This document shows, in pieces, positions 46,791 through 56,705 of a stretch of 64,000 nucleotides of DNA (position 1 is the stretch's first letter; each line of letters starts with the position of its first letter). The DNA lies in NCBI RefSeq assembly GCF_000026105.1, contig NC_008027.1:5104501-5168500 (forward strand). Direction: 5' to 3'. A model generated the notes under the pieces. That model made no database searches, was not told the DNA's origin, and saw only the letters and a program-made list of their open reading frames with translations. A program made the position numbers and the translations under genes. This DNA is from Pseudomonas entomophila L48. Lineage in GTDB: Bacteria > Pseudomonadota > Gammaproteobacteria > Pseudomonadales > Pseudomonadaceae.

Positions 46791-47382
46791 CAGCTTGGTC
46801 ACAGCCACACGCAATCCCAATGTGAATATTCACCAACTCGCTTGGCCAACCCCGCACGAATGGGATTGGCAACGATGTACCGGGCGACCGCTTTGACGTC
46901 CTCCTCCCGGTGTAATGCCCGGTCATGAAATCCGGCCTGCCAGATGTGCCGCCGTTCAACACCCTCGCGATATAGCGCATTGCTGCTTCGAGATTTGAAC
47001 GCGCACATCAGCGTGCTCAACCGGGCATGGCCAAGCTCGACAAGCCAATGGACATGGTCAGGCATCAAAACCCAAGCCAAAGTACGACATGCATGCTTCT
47101 GATCACAAAGGCGCATCTGCTTGACCACGACTCTGGCCAGGTTGAAGTCAGCAAACAGCGGTTTGCGGTCGCGGGTAGTGGTTGTCAGCAAATAGAGGCG
47201 CCCGGGCTCGGAAAACCGGCCTCGACGTAATAAGTGGGAGCATGGGCTGTCCATGACGCCCTCCTTTGAACATTGCATTCAAAGTTAGCCGTGGTGGCAG
47301 GGTCGTCAGCGACTGGACTATTTCTCGATGTGAATTCGGTGAGGGCTTCGCCCTCATTTCGCGACACAAGGCCGCTCCCACA
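46747..47382 (-). mobile_element. REPtron-like unit: REP-associated transposase within 45-bp inverted repeats
   Basis: The transposase gene 46799-47254 is bounded by inverted copies 46747-46791 and 47338-47382, identical at 44 of 45 positions (each starting TGTGGGAGCGGCCTTGTGTC on its outward strand). The total unit is 636 bases. The terminal sequences are family-C REPs, which also occur elsewhere in the window, so the transposase and its REP substrate appear together. Confidence 0.85.
46799..47254 (-). CDS. REP-associated tyrosine transposase (RAYT, Y1 family)
   Basis: 151 residues, the usual length for this group. The Y1 transposase signature HxH is in VLMPDHVHWLVEL, and the nucleophilic Tyr is in VARYIVANPIRAGLA. 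The family-specific N-terminus GRFSEPGRLYLLTTTTRDR and the WQAGFHDRALHRE segment are present. AGGAGGGC precedes ATG 47254. RAYTs are domesticated IS200/IS605-type enzymes that spread REP sequences. The frame is intact with no internal stop. Confidence 0.93.
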   Translation of the reverse strand: MDSPCSHLLRRGRFSEPGRLYLLTTTTRDRKPLFADFNLARVVVKQMRLCDQKHACRTLAWVLMPDHVHWLVELGHARLSTLMCAFKSRSSNALYREGVERRHIWQAGFHDRALHREEDVKAVARYIVANPIRAGLAKRVGEYSHWDCVWL

Positions 47383-47443
47383 ACGGACGGCGCCATCCTG
47401 TGGGAGCGGCCTTGTGTCGCGAAAGGCCCGCAACGCGGGCCCC
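47338..47443. repeat. REP pair, family C, right of the transposase
   Basis: Left arm 47338-47382 is the mirror of 46747-46791; the second arm TGTGGGAGCGGCCTTGTGTC starts at 47400. It ends just before the speA stop. Confidence 0.9.
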
Positions 47444-47446
47444 TGC

Positions 47447-49360
<1,914 letters not shown>

Positions 49361-49387
49361 TCAAGTCCCCTATAGATAAGTCCAAGA

Positions 49388-49416
49388 CACTGCCCCGTCA
49401 GGTGGCGGGCGCAGTG
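49388..49416 (-). promoter_or_regulatory. Imperfect hairpin in the speA leader
   Basis: CACTGC-CCCG and CGGG-C-GCAGTG pair with a single-base bulge and an 8-base loop, about 30 bases upstream of the speA ATG. It may be a leader hairpin or the end of the yciH transcript; no T-run follows on either strand. Confidence 0.4.
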
Positions 49417-49512
49417 TAGAAGCTGAAAATGACGAATCGTCCGTGCCCCCGGATAGACCCTGGCCACGGCATCGAGTTTAGAAAGCGCTGGGCGAAAAGT
49501 CGCGCGGAGGCC

Positions 49513-49884
49513 TCAGCCGCCGGATTTCTTCGCCTTGAAGCCCTGTTTGATCAGCTCGCCGAGCAACAGTTCGACATGGTCGCCCTGAATCTCGATGACC
49601 CCGTCCTTGAGCGCGCCGCCGGTGCCGCAGCGCCGCTTGAGCGTGCTGGCGAGCTCCTTGAGCTGGTCGAGGGGCAAGGGCACGCCGGTGATCGTGGTCA
49701 CGGTCTTGCCGCCACGCCCTTTGCTTTCACGGCGCACACGGGCGATGCCATCCCCTTCGGGGATGACCAATTGGCTGCAGATGCAGGCGTCCACCGGCTT
49801 GCCACAGTCTGGGCAATGCCGACCGGCATCGGTGGAATATACGAGACCGCCTAGGGCGGCGAAGGAAGAAGCTTTCTTGGCCAC
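49513..49884 (-). CDS. yciH: SUI1/eIF1-family translation factor YciH
   Basis: 123 residues. The N-terminus has a small zinc-ribbon-like segment (HCPDCGKPVDACIC), followed by the SUI1 fold: KGRGGKTVTTITGVPL, LASTLKRRCGTGGALKDGVIEIQGDH and LLGELIKQGFKAKKSGG. In E. coli YciH affects start-site selection and reduced-translation states. The start is a GTG at 49884 with AGAGGA seven bases upstream; longer frames to 50121 lack support. Confidence 0.93.
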   Translation of the reverse strand: MAKKASSFAALGGLVYSTDAGRHCPDCGKPVDACICSQLVIPEGDGIARVRRESKGRGGKTVTTITGVPLPLDQLKELASTLKRRCGTGGALKDGVIEIQGDHVELLLGELIKQGFKAKKSGG

Positions 49885-50225
49885 TTTTGTTCCTCTGTGC
49901 TGAGGACAAAAACTGGTCGACGGTTGCCGACCGCGAAGCCCCACTCTGGCAGGGGCGGCGCTACTGCCGCAAGGTCCTGCGACAGCCCGAAAAGGGCGCG
50001 CAGTGTAACGATAAATCCGGCGATTGCTAAGTACAGGATTGCGCCATTTTACGAATGTTTTGCGACCTGACTCAGTGCGACGCGAAAACCTTGCCTGGGA
50101 GCTCGATGCTAGAGCCTGCATCGAAGGCGCCTTACCCCAACACCCGGAAACGATTCGTTTATGGCAATGGCCGCAGCAGCCGCCATAGTACGGTCTTCGC
50201 CAACCATCACGCAGGAGAGCGTCCG
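49885..50225. other. Divergent intergenic region yciH / acyltransferase-fold gene
   Basis: 341 bases without a supported gene. The frame open from 50055 reads into the next gene but has no start signal until 50226. AT-rich stretches around 50010-50060 may hold promoters in both directions; none is clear enough to call. Confidence 0.4.
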
Positions 50226-50837
50226 ATGAAGGTTCCCACTGTCAGCAAGTTCATCGCCCATTGGCACAAACTGCGCCTGAACCTGCCCATGGCCTGGCAG
50301 GTGACCCACGACAGCCACCATCAGGTCATGGCATTACTGGGCAGGCTCCCGCCAGGCTACCGACGCCAGGGCGATTGCGCGGTCCATGAGACCGCGACAG
50401 TCGAAACGGGCGCAGTCCTGAAAGGTCCGATCATCATCGGCGCGGGTTGTTTCGTTGCCGCCGGGGCCTACCTGCGGGGCGGGGTCTACCTGGGCCGCCA
50501 GTGCATCGTTGGCCCAAGCTGCGAGGTGAAAAGCAGCTTCATGCTCGATGGCAGCAAACTGGCACACTTCAACTTCGTCGGCGACTCGTTGATCGGGGCG
50601 AATGTCAACGTCGAAGCCGGTGCCATCATCGCCAACTATCGCAATGAGCTGGATGGCGCGCCCATCAGGATTCGCCACGGCGACAAGGTGATAGAAACAG
50701 CGGTCAGCAAATTCGGCGCGCTGATCGGCGACGGCTGCAAGATCGGAGCAAACGCCGTCATCGCGCCCGGCGCCTTGCTTCTACCGGGTACCCAGGTACC
50801 GCGTCTTGGGCTGATCGACCAGTTCGCCTATGACTAA
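50226..50837 (+). CDS. Left-handed beta-helix (hexapeptide-repeat) protein
   Basis: 203 residues. Hexapeptide repeats of the LpxA/GlmU/DapD type start at about residue 60: VHETATVETGAVLKGPIIIGAGCFVAAGAYLRGG and end VSKFGALIGDGCKIGANAVIAPGALLLPGTQVP. These proteins are usually trimeric acyl- or nucleotidyl-associated transferases, and the repeat pattern resembles the GlmU acetyltransferase half, but the substrate cannot be assigned. GGAGAG precedes ATG 50226. It converges with the Nudix gene, overlapping it by 4 bases. Confidence 0.82.
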   Translation: MKVPTVSKFIAHWHKLRLNLPMAWQVTHDSHHQVMALLGRLPPGYRRQGDCAVHETATVETGAVLKGPIIIGAGCFVAAGAYLRGGVYLGRQCIVGPSCEVKSSFMLDGSKLAHFNFVGDSLIGANVNVEAGAIIANYRNELDGAPIRIRHGDKVIETAVSKFGALIGDGCKIGANAVIAPGALLLPGTQVPRLGLIDQFAYD

Positions 50838-51367
50838 GCACGGGCCTTGTAGCGCCCCAGCGCCACCAGCGAGTCCGGGCAATACGGTCGCTGCGTGCTT
50901 TCCGCCTGGGCCTGCTCGACGCTGATGAACCGCGCCTCGATGACCTCCTCGGGCTGCAAGCACAGCGGCCCGTCCCAGACCGCCGAATACACCGCGCACC
51001 ACAAACGGTTGCCCGGCTGCTCGAAGTAGAACGTCTCGTGAAAACGCAGCTCGACGCCGCTCACCCCCAGCTCCTCGGCAAGCTCCCGGGCCGCCGAGTT
51101 GGCGTAGGACTCCTGCACCCCGACCATGCCTCCGGCCGCCACATCCCAGTAACCGGGATACAGCGCCTTGCTCAGGGTGCGCCGGTGCACGCACAGCTCG
51201 CCCGCGCCGTTGAACAGCAGGATGAAGGTGCAACGCCCGATCAGGCCGCGCTCGCGCAGCTCGGCCCGTGGCAGGGCGCCAAGCAGCTGGTCATGCTCAT
51301 CGACCCAAGCCACCAGCTCGGCGTCGGAGGCCGCGCGGTGCGCGACCTCGGCAGGGTTGATAGGCAT
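50834..51367 (-). CDS. Nudix hydrolase (YfcD-like)
   Basis: 177 residues, cytosolic. The Nudix box is complete: GGMVGVQESYANSAARELAEELG (Gx5Ex7REUxEExG pattern). The N-terminus WVDEHDQLLGALPRAELRERGLIGRCTFILLFN and the HRRTLSKALYPGYWD segment match the YfcD / IPP-isomerase-like Nudix branch. The substrate is unknown. It follows the DUF2333 gene by one base, so the two are co-transcribed. Confidence 0.9.
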   Translation of the reverse strand: MPINPAEVAHRAASDAELVAWVDEHDQLLGALPRAELRERGLIGRCTFILLFNGAGELCVHRRTLSKALYPGYWDVAAGGMVGVQESYANSAARELAEELGVSGVELRFHETFYFEQPGNRLWCAVYSAVWDGPLCLQPEEVIEARFISVEQAQAESTQRPYCPDSLVALGRYKARA

Positions 51368-51368
51368 C

Positions 51369-52436
51369 TCAGCCCTGCGACAGCAACTGGCGCAGGTCGA
51401 TGACCGCGGCGTTGGCCCGGGAAATGTAGTTGGCCATCACCAGCGAGTGGTTGGCCCACATGCCGAAGCCGCTGCCGTTGAGCACCATCGGGCTCCACAG
51501 CGCCTCCTGCGAAGCTTCCAGCTCACGGATGATCTGCCGCACGCTGACCGTGGCATTCTTTTTCGCCAGCACGTCCGCGAAGTCCACCTCAATGGCGCGC
51601 AGCAAGTGCGACAAAGCCCAGGCCTGGCCACGGGCCTCGTAGAACACGTTGTCGATCTGCAGCCAAGGCGTCTCGACCACCTCCTCGTCAACCTGCGGCG
51701 CCTGGCCGGGGGCCACGGATTCAGTCTTCAGGGTGTTGTTCAGCTTGACCCGGCCAACACTGGCCGACAGCCGTTGCGACAGCGAGCCCAGGCGGGTGGC
51801 CACATCACCCAGCCAGTTGTTCAGGTTGTCGGCGCGAGTGTAGAAGATCGCGCCCTGGTCACCCTTTGCCAGGCGGGTCTGGTAGCGGCTCAGCGACTTG
51901 ATGCCTTCTTCGAACTCCGACTCGCTCGATGGCAGGATCCAGCTCTTGTTGTCGAAGTTGAAGCGCGGCTCGGCCTTGGCCAGGTCGGCGTCTTCGGTCG
52001 ACTGCGATTGAGAGCGGGCGAAGTCCTTGCGCAGGGCCCGGGACAGGTCGCGTACCTGGACCAGCACGCCGTATTCCCAGCTCGGCATGTTGTCCATCCA
52101 CAGCCCTGGCGGGAAGCGGTCGTTGGAGATGTAGCCGCCCGGCTTGTCGAGCAGGGTGCCGGCGACGGTCTTGAGGGTTTCGACGGTGGTGTAGCCGACC
52201 ACCATTTGCTGGCCGTTGCGCTCGGCGGCGGCCTGGGCGTTCTGCTGCACCGGGAACAGCGCCGGCTCCTGGCTCCAGTACCAGCCCAGGCCGATGCACA
52301 CCAGCAGGTACAAGCCGACCAGGGTCCCCAGGGCCCGGCTCCAGAGGCCGCCCAGGTAGCTGCGGGTGGCGGCGCGGCGGGTATCGACCCGCTCACGGGG
52401 CTCGGCCTTGGCCTCGCGGTTTTTCCAATCCAGCAT
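51369..52436 (-). CDS. DUF2333 inner-membrane protein
   Basis: 355 residues. One membrane helix near the N-terminus (LGTLVGLYLLVCIGLGWYW, about 36-54) precedes a long soluble domain, probably periplasmic, of the DUF2333 family (PGGYISNDRFPPGLWMDNMPSWEYGVLVQVRDLSRALR, WLGDVATRLGSLSQRLSASVG, LWSPMVLNGSGFGMWANHSLVMANYISRA). No enzyme motif is evident. It is conserved beside the Nudix gene and gcbA in pseudomonads. Confidence 0.88.
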   Translation of the reverse strand: MLDWKNREAKAEPRERVDTRRAATRSYLGGLWSRALGTLVGLYLLVCIGLGWYWSQEPALFPVQQNAQAAAERNGQQMVVGYTTVETLKTVAGTLLDKPGGYISNDRFPPGLWMDNMPSWEYGVLVQVRDLSRALRKDFARSQSQSTEDADLAKAEPRFNFDNKSWILPSSESEFEEGIKSLSRYQTRLAKGDQGAIFYTRADNLNNWLGDVATRLGSLSQRLSASVGRVKLNNTLKTESVAPGQAPQVDEEVVETPWLQIDNVFYEARGQAWALSHLLRAIEVDFADVLAKKNATVSVRQIIRELEASQEALWSPMVLNGSGFGMWANHSLVMANYISRANAAVIDLRQLLSQG

Positions 52437-52684
52437 GGCAGTGTCCTTAATCAGTCTCGACAGTTCAGGGCTTGGACCACAGGCCGCAGCCAGGGTGCCA
52501 CGACAAGCCCGCGTGGCAGCACTATAAAGCAGACGCCGCCATTCGTATAAGCGACCAGCGGGTCAGCAACTGAATATTCGTCCCGTGAACACTTTGTTGA
52601 CCTTGGGCACTCGCTTGTCGGAAAGCAGTGCTAGCATAGAGCCATCATCGAACCTGAACCCCTCCCCTTATAAGTAGTCAGGAC
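52437..52684. other. Divergent intergenic region DUF2333 / gcbA
   Basis: 248 bases. An extended -10 element, TGCTAGCAT (52629-52637), lies about 50 bases upstream of the gcbA ATG; a matching -35 was not found. No other feature is evident. Confidence 0.35.
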
Positions 52685-54301
52685 ATGACCCAGTCAGCCG
52701 AGCCCAGCCACGAGCGCCTCAAGCAGCATTTCGCCCAACGGGTCATCCACCAGGCCCGGCAGATCCTCGAGATCTGGCAACGCCTGCAGCGTGGCGAATG
52801 GTCCAACGGCGACCTTGGCGAACTGTGCGAGGCCAACCTGCGCCTGCAGCGTTATGCCGAACGCTTCGAACAACCCGAGCACGGCACCCTGTCGGCGGCC
52901 ATCGGCCAGACCCTGCGCGCCATCGAGGCCAACAGCGCACGGCTGAACTCCGAGCTGATCGGCGAGCTCAACCGCCTGATGCAACGCCTGTCGCGCACCG
53001 GCCTGCGCAAGGGCGACCAGCTCGACAATGTGCCCCTGCCGCCACTGCGCAAGCCGGTGTATATCGTCCTGCAGGACCATGACCGTGCCGAGCGCCTGGC
53101 TCAGCAGCTGGAGTTCTTCGGCCTGACCGTACAGGCCCTGTACAGCGCCGAGGCGTTCCAGGCGTCGATGAGCGAGCGCCTACCGTCGGCGATCATCATG
53201 GACGTGGACTTCACCGGCCCTGGCATTGGCCTGCAACTGGCCGCCCAGGCCCAGCAGGGGCTGGAGCAGCACATCCCGTTGCTGTTCTTCAGCCTGCACG
53301 AGACCGATACCCCCACCCGCCTGGCCGCCGTGCGCGCCGGCGGCCAGGAGTTCCTGACCGGCACCCTGGAGGCCTCCAGCCTGCTGGAAAAAGTCGAGCT
53401 GCTGACCAGCGCCACCCAGTACGACCCGTTCCGCGTGCTGGTGATCGACGATTCCCGCGCCCAGGCCATGCATACCGAGCGCCTGCTCAACAGCGCCGGC
53501 ATCATCACTCGCACGCTCACCGAGCCGATCCGCACCATGAGCGAACTGGCCGATTTCCAGCCTGACCTGATCATTCTCGACATGTACATGCCCGAGTGCA
53601 GCGGCACGGAACTGGCCAAGGTGATCCGCCACAACGACCGCTATGTCAGCGTGCCGATCATCTATCTGTCGGCCGAGGACGACCTGGACAAACAGCTCGA
53701 CGCCATGAGCGAAGGGGGTGATGACTTCCTCACCAAGCCGATCCGCTCGCGCCACCTGATCACCACGGTGCGCAACCGCGCCGCCCGCGCCCGCCACCTC
53801 AAGGCTCGAATGGTGCGTGACAGCCTGACCGGGCTGTACAACCACACCCATATCCTGCAACTGCTCGAGGATTGCAGCTTCCGCGCACGCCGCGAGGAAC
53901 AGCCGTTGAGCTTCGCCATGCTCGACATCGACCATTTCAAGAAGATCAACGACCGCCATGGCCACCCCATGGGCGACCGGGTGATCAAGAGCCTGGCGCT
54001 GTTCCTCAAGCAACGCCTGCGCAAGACCGACTACATCGGCCGCTACGGTGGCGAAGAGTTCGCCATCGTCATGCCCAACACCGCGCTTGAGGCCGCGCAC
54101 AAGGTGCTGGACGAAATCCGCCGGCGCTTCGCCGAGATCCACTACCCCGCGCAGCCCCACGACCTGCAGTGCACGTTCAGCGCCGGGGTCGTCCAACTGG
54201 ACGACAATCTGGATGCGCTGACCATGGCCAGCGCCGCGGACGAAGCGCTGTACCGGGCCAAGCATGCCGGCCGCAACTGCGTCGTAAGAGTCGACCCATA
54301 A
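52685..54301 (+). CDS. gcbA: Diguanylate cyclase with two receiver domains (GcbA-like)
   Basis: 538 residues, no membrane segment. A helical N-terminal region (about 1-115) leads into REC1 (about 118-235; it retains IIMDVDF but lacks the conserved lysine, having FLTGTLE), then REC2 (about 247-370; VIDDSRA, phosphoacceptor D299 in ILDMYMPE, FLTKP) and a GGDEF domain with GGEEF at 455-459. An RxxD inhibitory site (RKTD, 446-449) is intact five residues earlier. GcbA promotes initial surface attachment in P. fluorescens and P. aeruginosa; the name is assigned by architecture and position. Confidence 0.88.
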   Translation: MTQSAEPSHERLKQHFAQRVIHQARQILEIWQRLQRGEWSNGDLGELCEANLRLQRYAERFEQPEHGTLSAAIGQTLRAIEANSARLNSELIGELNRLMQRLSRTGLRKGDQLDNVPLPPLRKPVYIVLQDHDRAERLAQQLEFFGLTVQALYSAEAFQASMSERLPSAIIMDVDFTGPGIGLQLAAQAQQGLEQHIPLLFFSLHETDTPTRLAAVRAGGQEFLTGTLEASSLLEKVELLTSATQYDPFRVLVIDDSRAQAMHTERLLNSAGIITRTLTEPIRTMSELADFQPDLIILDMYMPECSGTELAKVIRHNDRYVSVPIIYLSAEDDLDKQLDAMSEGGDDFLTKPIRSRHLITTVRNRAARARHLKARMVRDSLTGLYNHTHILQLLEDCSFRARREEQPLSFAMLDIDHFKKINDRHGHPMGDRVIKSLALFLKQRLRKTDYIGRYGGEEFAIVMPNTALEAAHKVLDEIRRRFAEIHYPAQPHDLQCTFSAGVVQLDDNLDALTMASAADEALYRAKHAGRNCVVRVDP

Positions 54302-54322
54302 CCTCGGAATCCACACCGACCT

Positions 54323-54407
54323 TGTAGGAGCGGCTTCAGCCGCGATCACCAGCAAAGCTGGTGCCACACGCTGCGGCGCCTGGATCGCGGCTGAAGCCGC
54401 TCCTACA
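54323..54407. repeat. REP pair, family B
   Basis: TGTAGGAGCGGCTTCAGCCG and CGGCTGAAGCCGCTCCTACA, with inner CACCAGCAAAGCTGGTG. It lies 22 bases after gcbA and 45 bases before the Pho box. Confidence 0.9.
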
Positions 54408-54451
54408 GGAATAGCGGCACTGTGCCACTTTTTTATGGCGCCAACCCGCCG

Positions 54452-54469
54452 CCGTCATCACCCCGTCAC
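54452..54469 (+). promoter_or_regulatory. Candidate Pho box (PhoB site) upstream of the chemoreceptor
   Basis: Two 7-base direct repeats, CCGTCAT and CCGTCAC, start exactly 11 bases apart with a 4-base spacer (CACC). This matches the PhoB consensus CTGTCAT-N4-CTGTCA(C/T) at most positions. It lies 49 bases before the ATG at 54518. Confidence 0.65.
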
Positions 54470-54517
54470 AAAACAGCAATAACTTCAGGCGCCTCCCCCC
54501 GCAGGAAGTTCGCGGCT

Positions 54518-56479
54518 ATGCGCCTGAAGTGGCTGACCAATTTCAACACCCTGTTGCTGGTGACCGTGTGTATCGCCCTGGGCGCGACCCTGTGGTGGTC
54601 GCAGCGCGCGCTGGAACGCCCCTATCAATTGATGGAGCGCTACCTGGGCCTGTCGCAGCAGTTCCAGAACGACGCCGCGCGCAACACGCAAGCCTACCTG
54701 GCCAGCGGCGACGCGCTGCGCCATGCCGCGGCCATGGAGGCCAACAAGCAGTTGCAGGCAGCCCTGGCGGACTGGCCGGAAAACCTGTCGGCCAAGCTGC
54801 GGCCCAGCCTGGACAGCCTGCAGGCCTTCACCGCCAACGAACTGCTCGCCGCCGGCAAGCTGGCCGGCGACCCCCAGGCCCTGTTGCTGCAAGCCGAGCG
54901 GGAACTGGGGGCGAATCTCGAGCAACTGGCCGGCTACGCCCGCGACAGCGCCAGCCCTGACGCCGGCCGTTACCTGGCGCCCTTGTTCGAAGCCTCGCTG
55001 CACCTCGGCCGCCTGTCCCTGGCCCGCGACAAGCTGGTCAGCAGTGGCCGCGCCGAGCTGGCCGACGAGGTGGAGCGCGAGCTGCAACTGATCGTCGCCC
55101 AGGCACAGGCTATCGACGGCCTGCCACTGCTCGGTGTGACCCGCGCCGCCGAATCCAATGCCGACGACTTCGCCGCGATGATGGGCCTGGAAGCCCAGGC
55201 CAGCACCGAACAGGAAGACATCGCCGTAGGCCTGAAGCGCGAGCTGCACAGCTTGCTCGGCCGCTACCCCGCCGAACTGCAACGCACCCGCGAACAGATC
55301 GAGCGCCGCGCCGCCCTGGCCGCCAGCACCGGCGAGCGCCTGGAGGCGGTGCAGCAGGCCATTGCCGGCCTCGAGCCCGAAGTGCGCGGCCTGCACGCCA
55401 TGATCGCTGGCGAAGTGCGTCTGATACAGGGCTTGATGATCGGCCTGATCCTGCTGATCGCCCTGTTGATCGACACCCTGCAGCGCCGCCTGGCCCGCAC
55501 CCTGACCGGCCTGGCCCCGGCCCTGTCGCGCTGGGCCGAGGGCGATTTCGCCCAGGCCATCGCGCTGGGCAGGACCAACCGAGAACTGCACGACATCCAG
55601 GCATCGCTCAACCGCCTGCGCCAGTACCTGGTGGAACTGGTCGGCACCATCCGCCACAACGCCGAGCAGGTTGCCGGCAGCAGCCACGCCCTGGCGGGCA
55701 TGAGCAGCGCCCTGCACGACGGCGCCGAGCGCCAGGCCGGCGACACCGCGCAGATCCGCGATGCCCTGGGCGAGCTGGAGGCGACCATCCAGCAGGTGGC
55801 CGGGGATGCCAGTTCGGCTGCCGACGCCAGCCGCGATGCCGGGCGCGCCGTGGAACAGGGCCAGGCGGTGATCGGCCAGAGCCTGTCCGGCCTGCGTTCA
55901 CTGGTGGACGAGGTGCAAGGCAACGCGCGCATGATCGAGCAACTGGCCGAAGAGTCGGCGACCATCGGTGGCGTGCTTACGGTGATCCGCGCAATCGCCG
56001 AGCAGACCAACCTGCTGGCCTTGAACGCGGCCATCGAAGCGGCCCGGGCCGGCGAGATGGGCCGTGGTTTCGCGGTGGTGGCCGATGAGGTGCGCTCGCT
56101 GGCCCAGCGCACCACCGGCGCCACCGGCGAGATCCAGGCGCTGATCGACCGGCTGCAACAGGCGGCCCGCGAGTCCGTGGTCGGCATGCGTGCGCAGTTG
56201 GAGCACGCAGAGGCCACCGCCAGCCAGGCGCAGTCGGCCGATGGCGCGCTGGATGCGATCGTCAGCGCCATTCGCACCATCTCCGACACCGCGGTGCGGA
56301 TTGCCGATGTGACTGCGCAGCAGACCGGAGCTGTGAGCGAGATTCGCGATCACAGCGAAAGGATTCATGAATTGGGCGAGGACAACCTGCAGCGCATTGG
56401 TGAAGGGCGTGAGCAGGGCGAACAGTTGCTCAAGCTGGGGGGTGAGCTGAACACGGCGGTGCGGGCGTTCCGCCTTTGA
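54518..56479 (+). CDS. ctpL: Methyl-accepting chemotaxis protein (CtpL-like)
   Basis: 653 residues. Membrane helix 1 (about 8-26), a long all-helical periplasmic sensor of about 275 residues (helical-bundle, HBM-like size), helix 2 (about 300-320), a HAMP region, and a signalling domain with the conserved tip [19 protein letters not shown] and [18 protein letters not shown]. In P. aeruginosa the MCP gene at this position, ctpL, is the low-phosphate chemoreceptor; the nearby Pho box supports the same role. AGGAAG lies 9 bases before ATG 54518. Confidence 0.85.
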   Translation: MRLKWLTNFNTLLLVTVCIALGATLWWSQRALERPYQLMERYLGLSQQFQNDAARNTQAYLASGDALRHAAAMEANKQLQAALADWPENLSAKLRPSLDSLQAFTANELLAAGKLAGDPQALLLQAERELGANLEQLAGYARDSASPDAGRYLAPLFEASLHLGRLSLARDKLVSSGRAELADEVERELQLIVAQAQAIDGLPLLGVTRAAESNADDFAAMMGLEAQASTEQEDIAVGLKRELHSLLGRYPAELQRTREQIERRAALAASTGERLEAVQQAIAGLEPEVRGLHAMIAGEVRLIQGLMIGLILLIALLIDTLQRRLARTLTGLAPALSRWAEGDFAQAIALGRTNRELHDIQASLNRLRQYLVELVGTIRHNAEQVAGSSHALAGMSSALHDGAERQAGDTAQIRDALGELEATIQQVAGDASSAADASRDAGRAVEQGQAVIGQSLSGLRSLVDEVQGNARMIEQLAEESATIGGVLTVIRAIAEQTNLLALNAAIEAARAGEMGRGFAVVADEVRSLAQRTTGATGEIQALIDRLQQAARESVVGMRAQLEHAEATASQAQSADGALDAIVSAIRTISDTAVRIADVTAQQTGAVSEIRDHSERIHELGEDNLQRIGEGREQGEQLLKLGGELNTAVRAFRL

Positions 56480-56498
56480 GAAGATTGCCAGCAGTACC

Positions 56499-56594
56499 GG
56501 CCCTTTCGCCGGCAAGGCCGGCTCCTACAGGTACCCTGCCAGCTTCAAGATCGACACCCTACCTGTAGGAGCCGGCCTTGCCGGCGAAAGGGCC
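56499..56594. repeat. Perfect 34-bp inverted REP pair, family A
   Basis: Arms 56499-56532 and 56561-56594 are exact reverse complements (ends GGCCCTTTCGCCGGCAAGGC) separated by 28 bases. It is the longest perfect palindrome in the window and lies between the chemoreceptor and dsbD genes. Confidence 0.92.
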
Positions 56595-56705
56595 TGCACA
56601 GACACCGCCAAGCCAGCGGCCATGTGTCGCCCCCGCAGGCAACGTGGCCCCAACTGCAGCCAACTCCGCTATCATGCCCGCCACGTTCCACCTCGCGAGT
56701 CCGCC

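Noticed and set aside
46666..47443. CRISPR-like repeated palindromes around 46.7-47.4 kb
   Set aside because: The repeats are inverted REP pairs flanking a transposase, not direct repeats with unique spacers, and no cas gene is present.
56499..56594. Rho-independent terminator at the 34-bp palindrome
   Set aside because: The arms are 28 bases apart and no T-run follows; the sequence is a REP pair repeated elsewhere. It may affect RNA ends, but I do not call it an intrinsic terminator.
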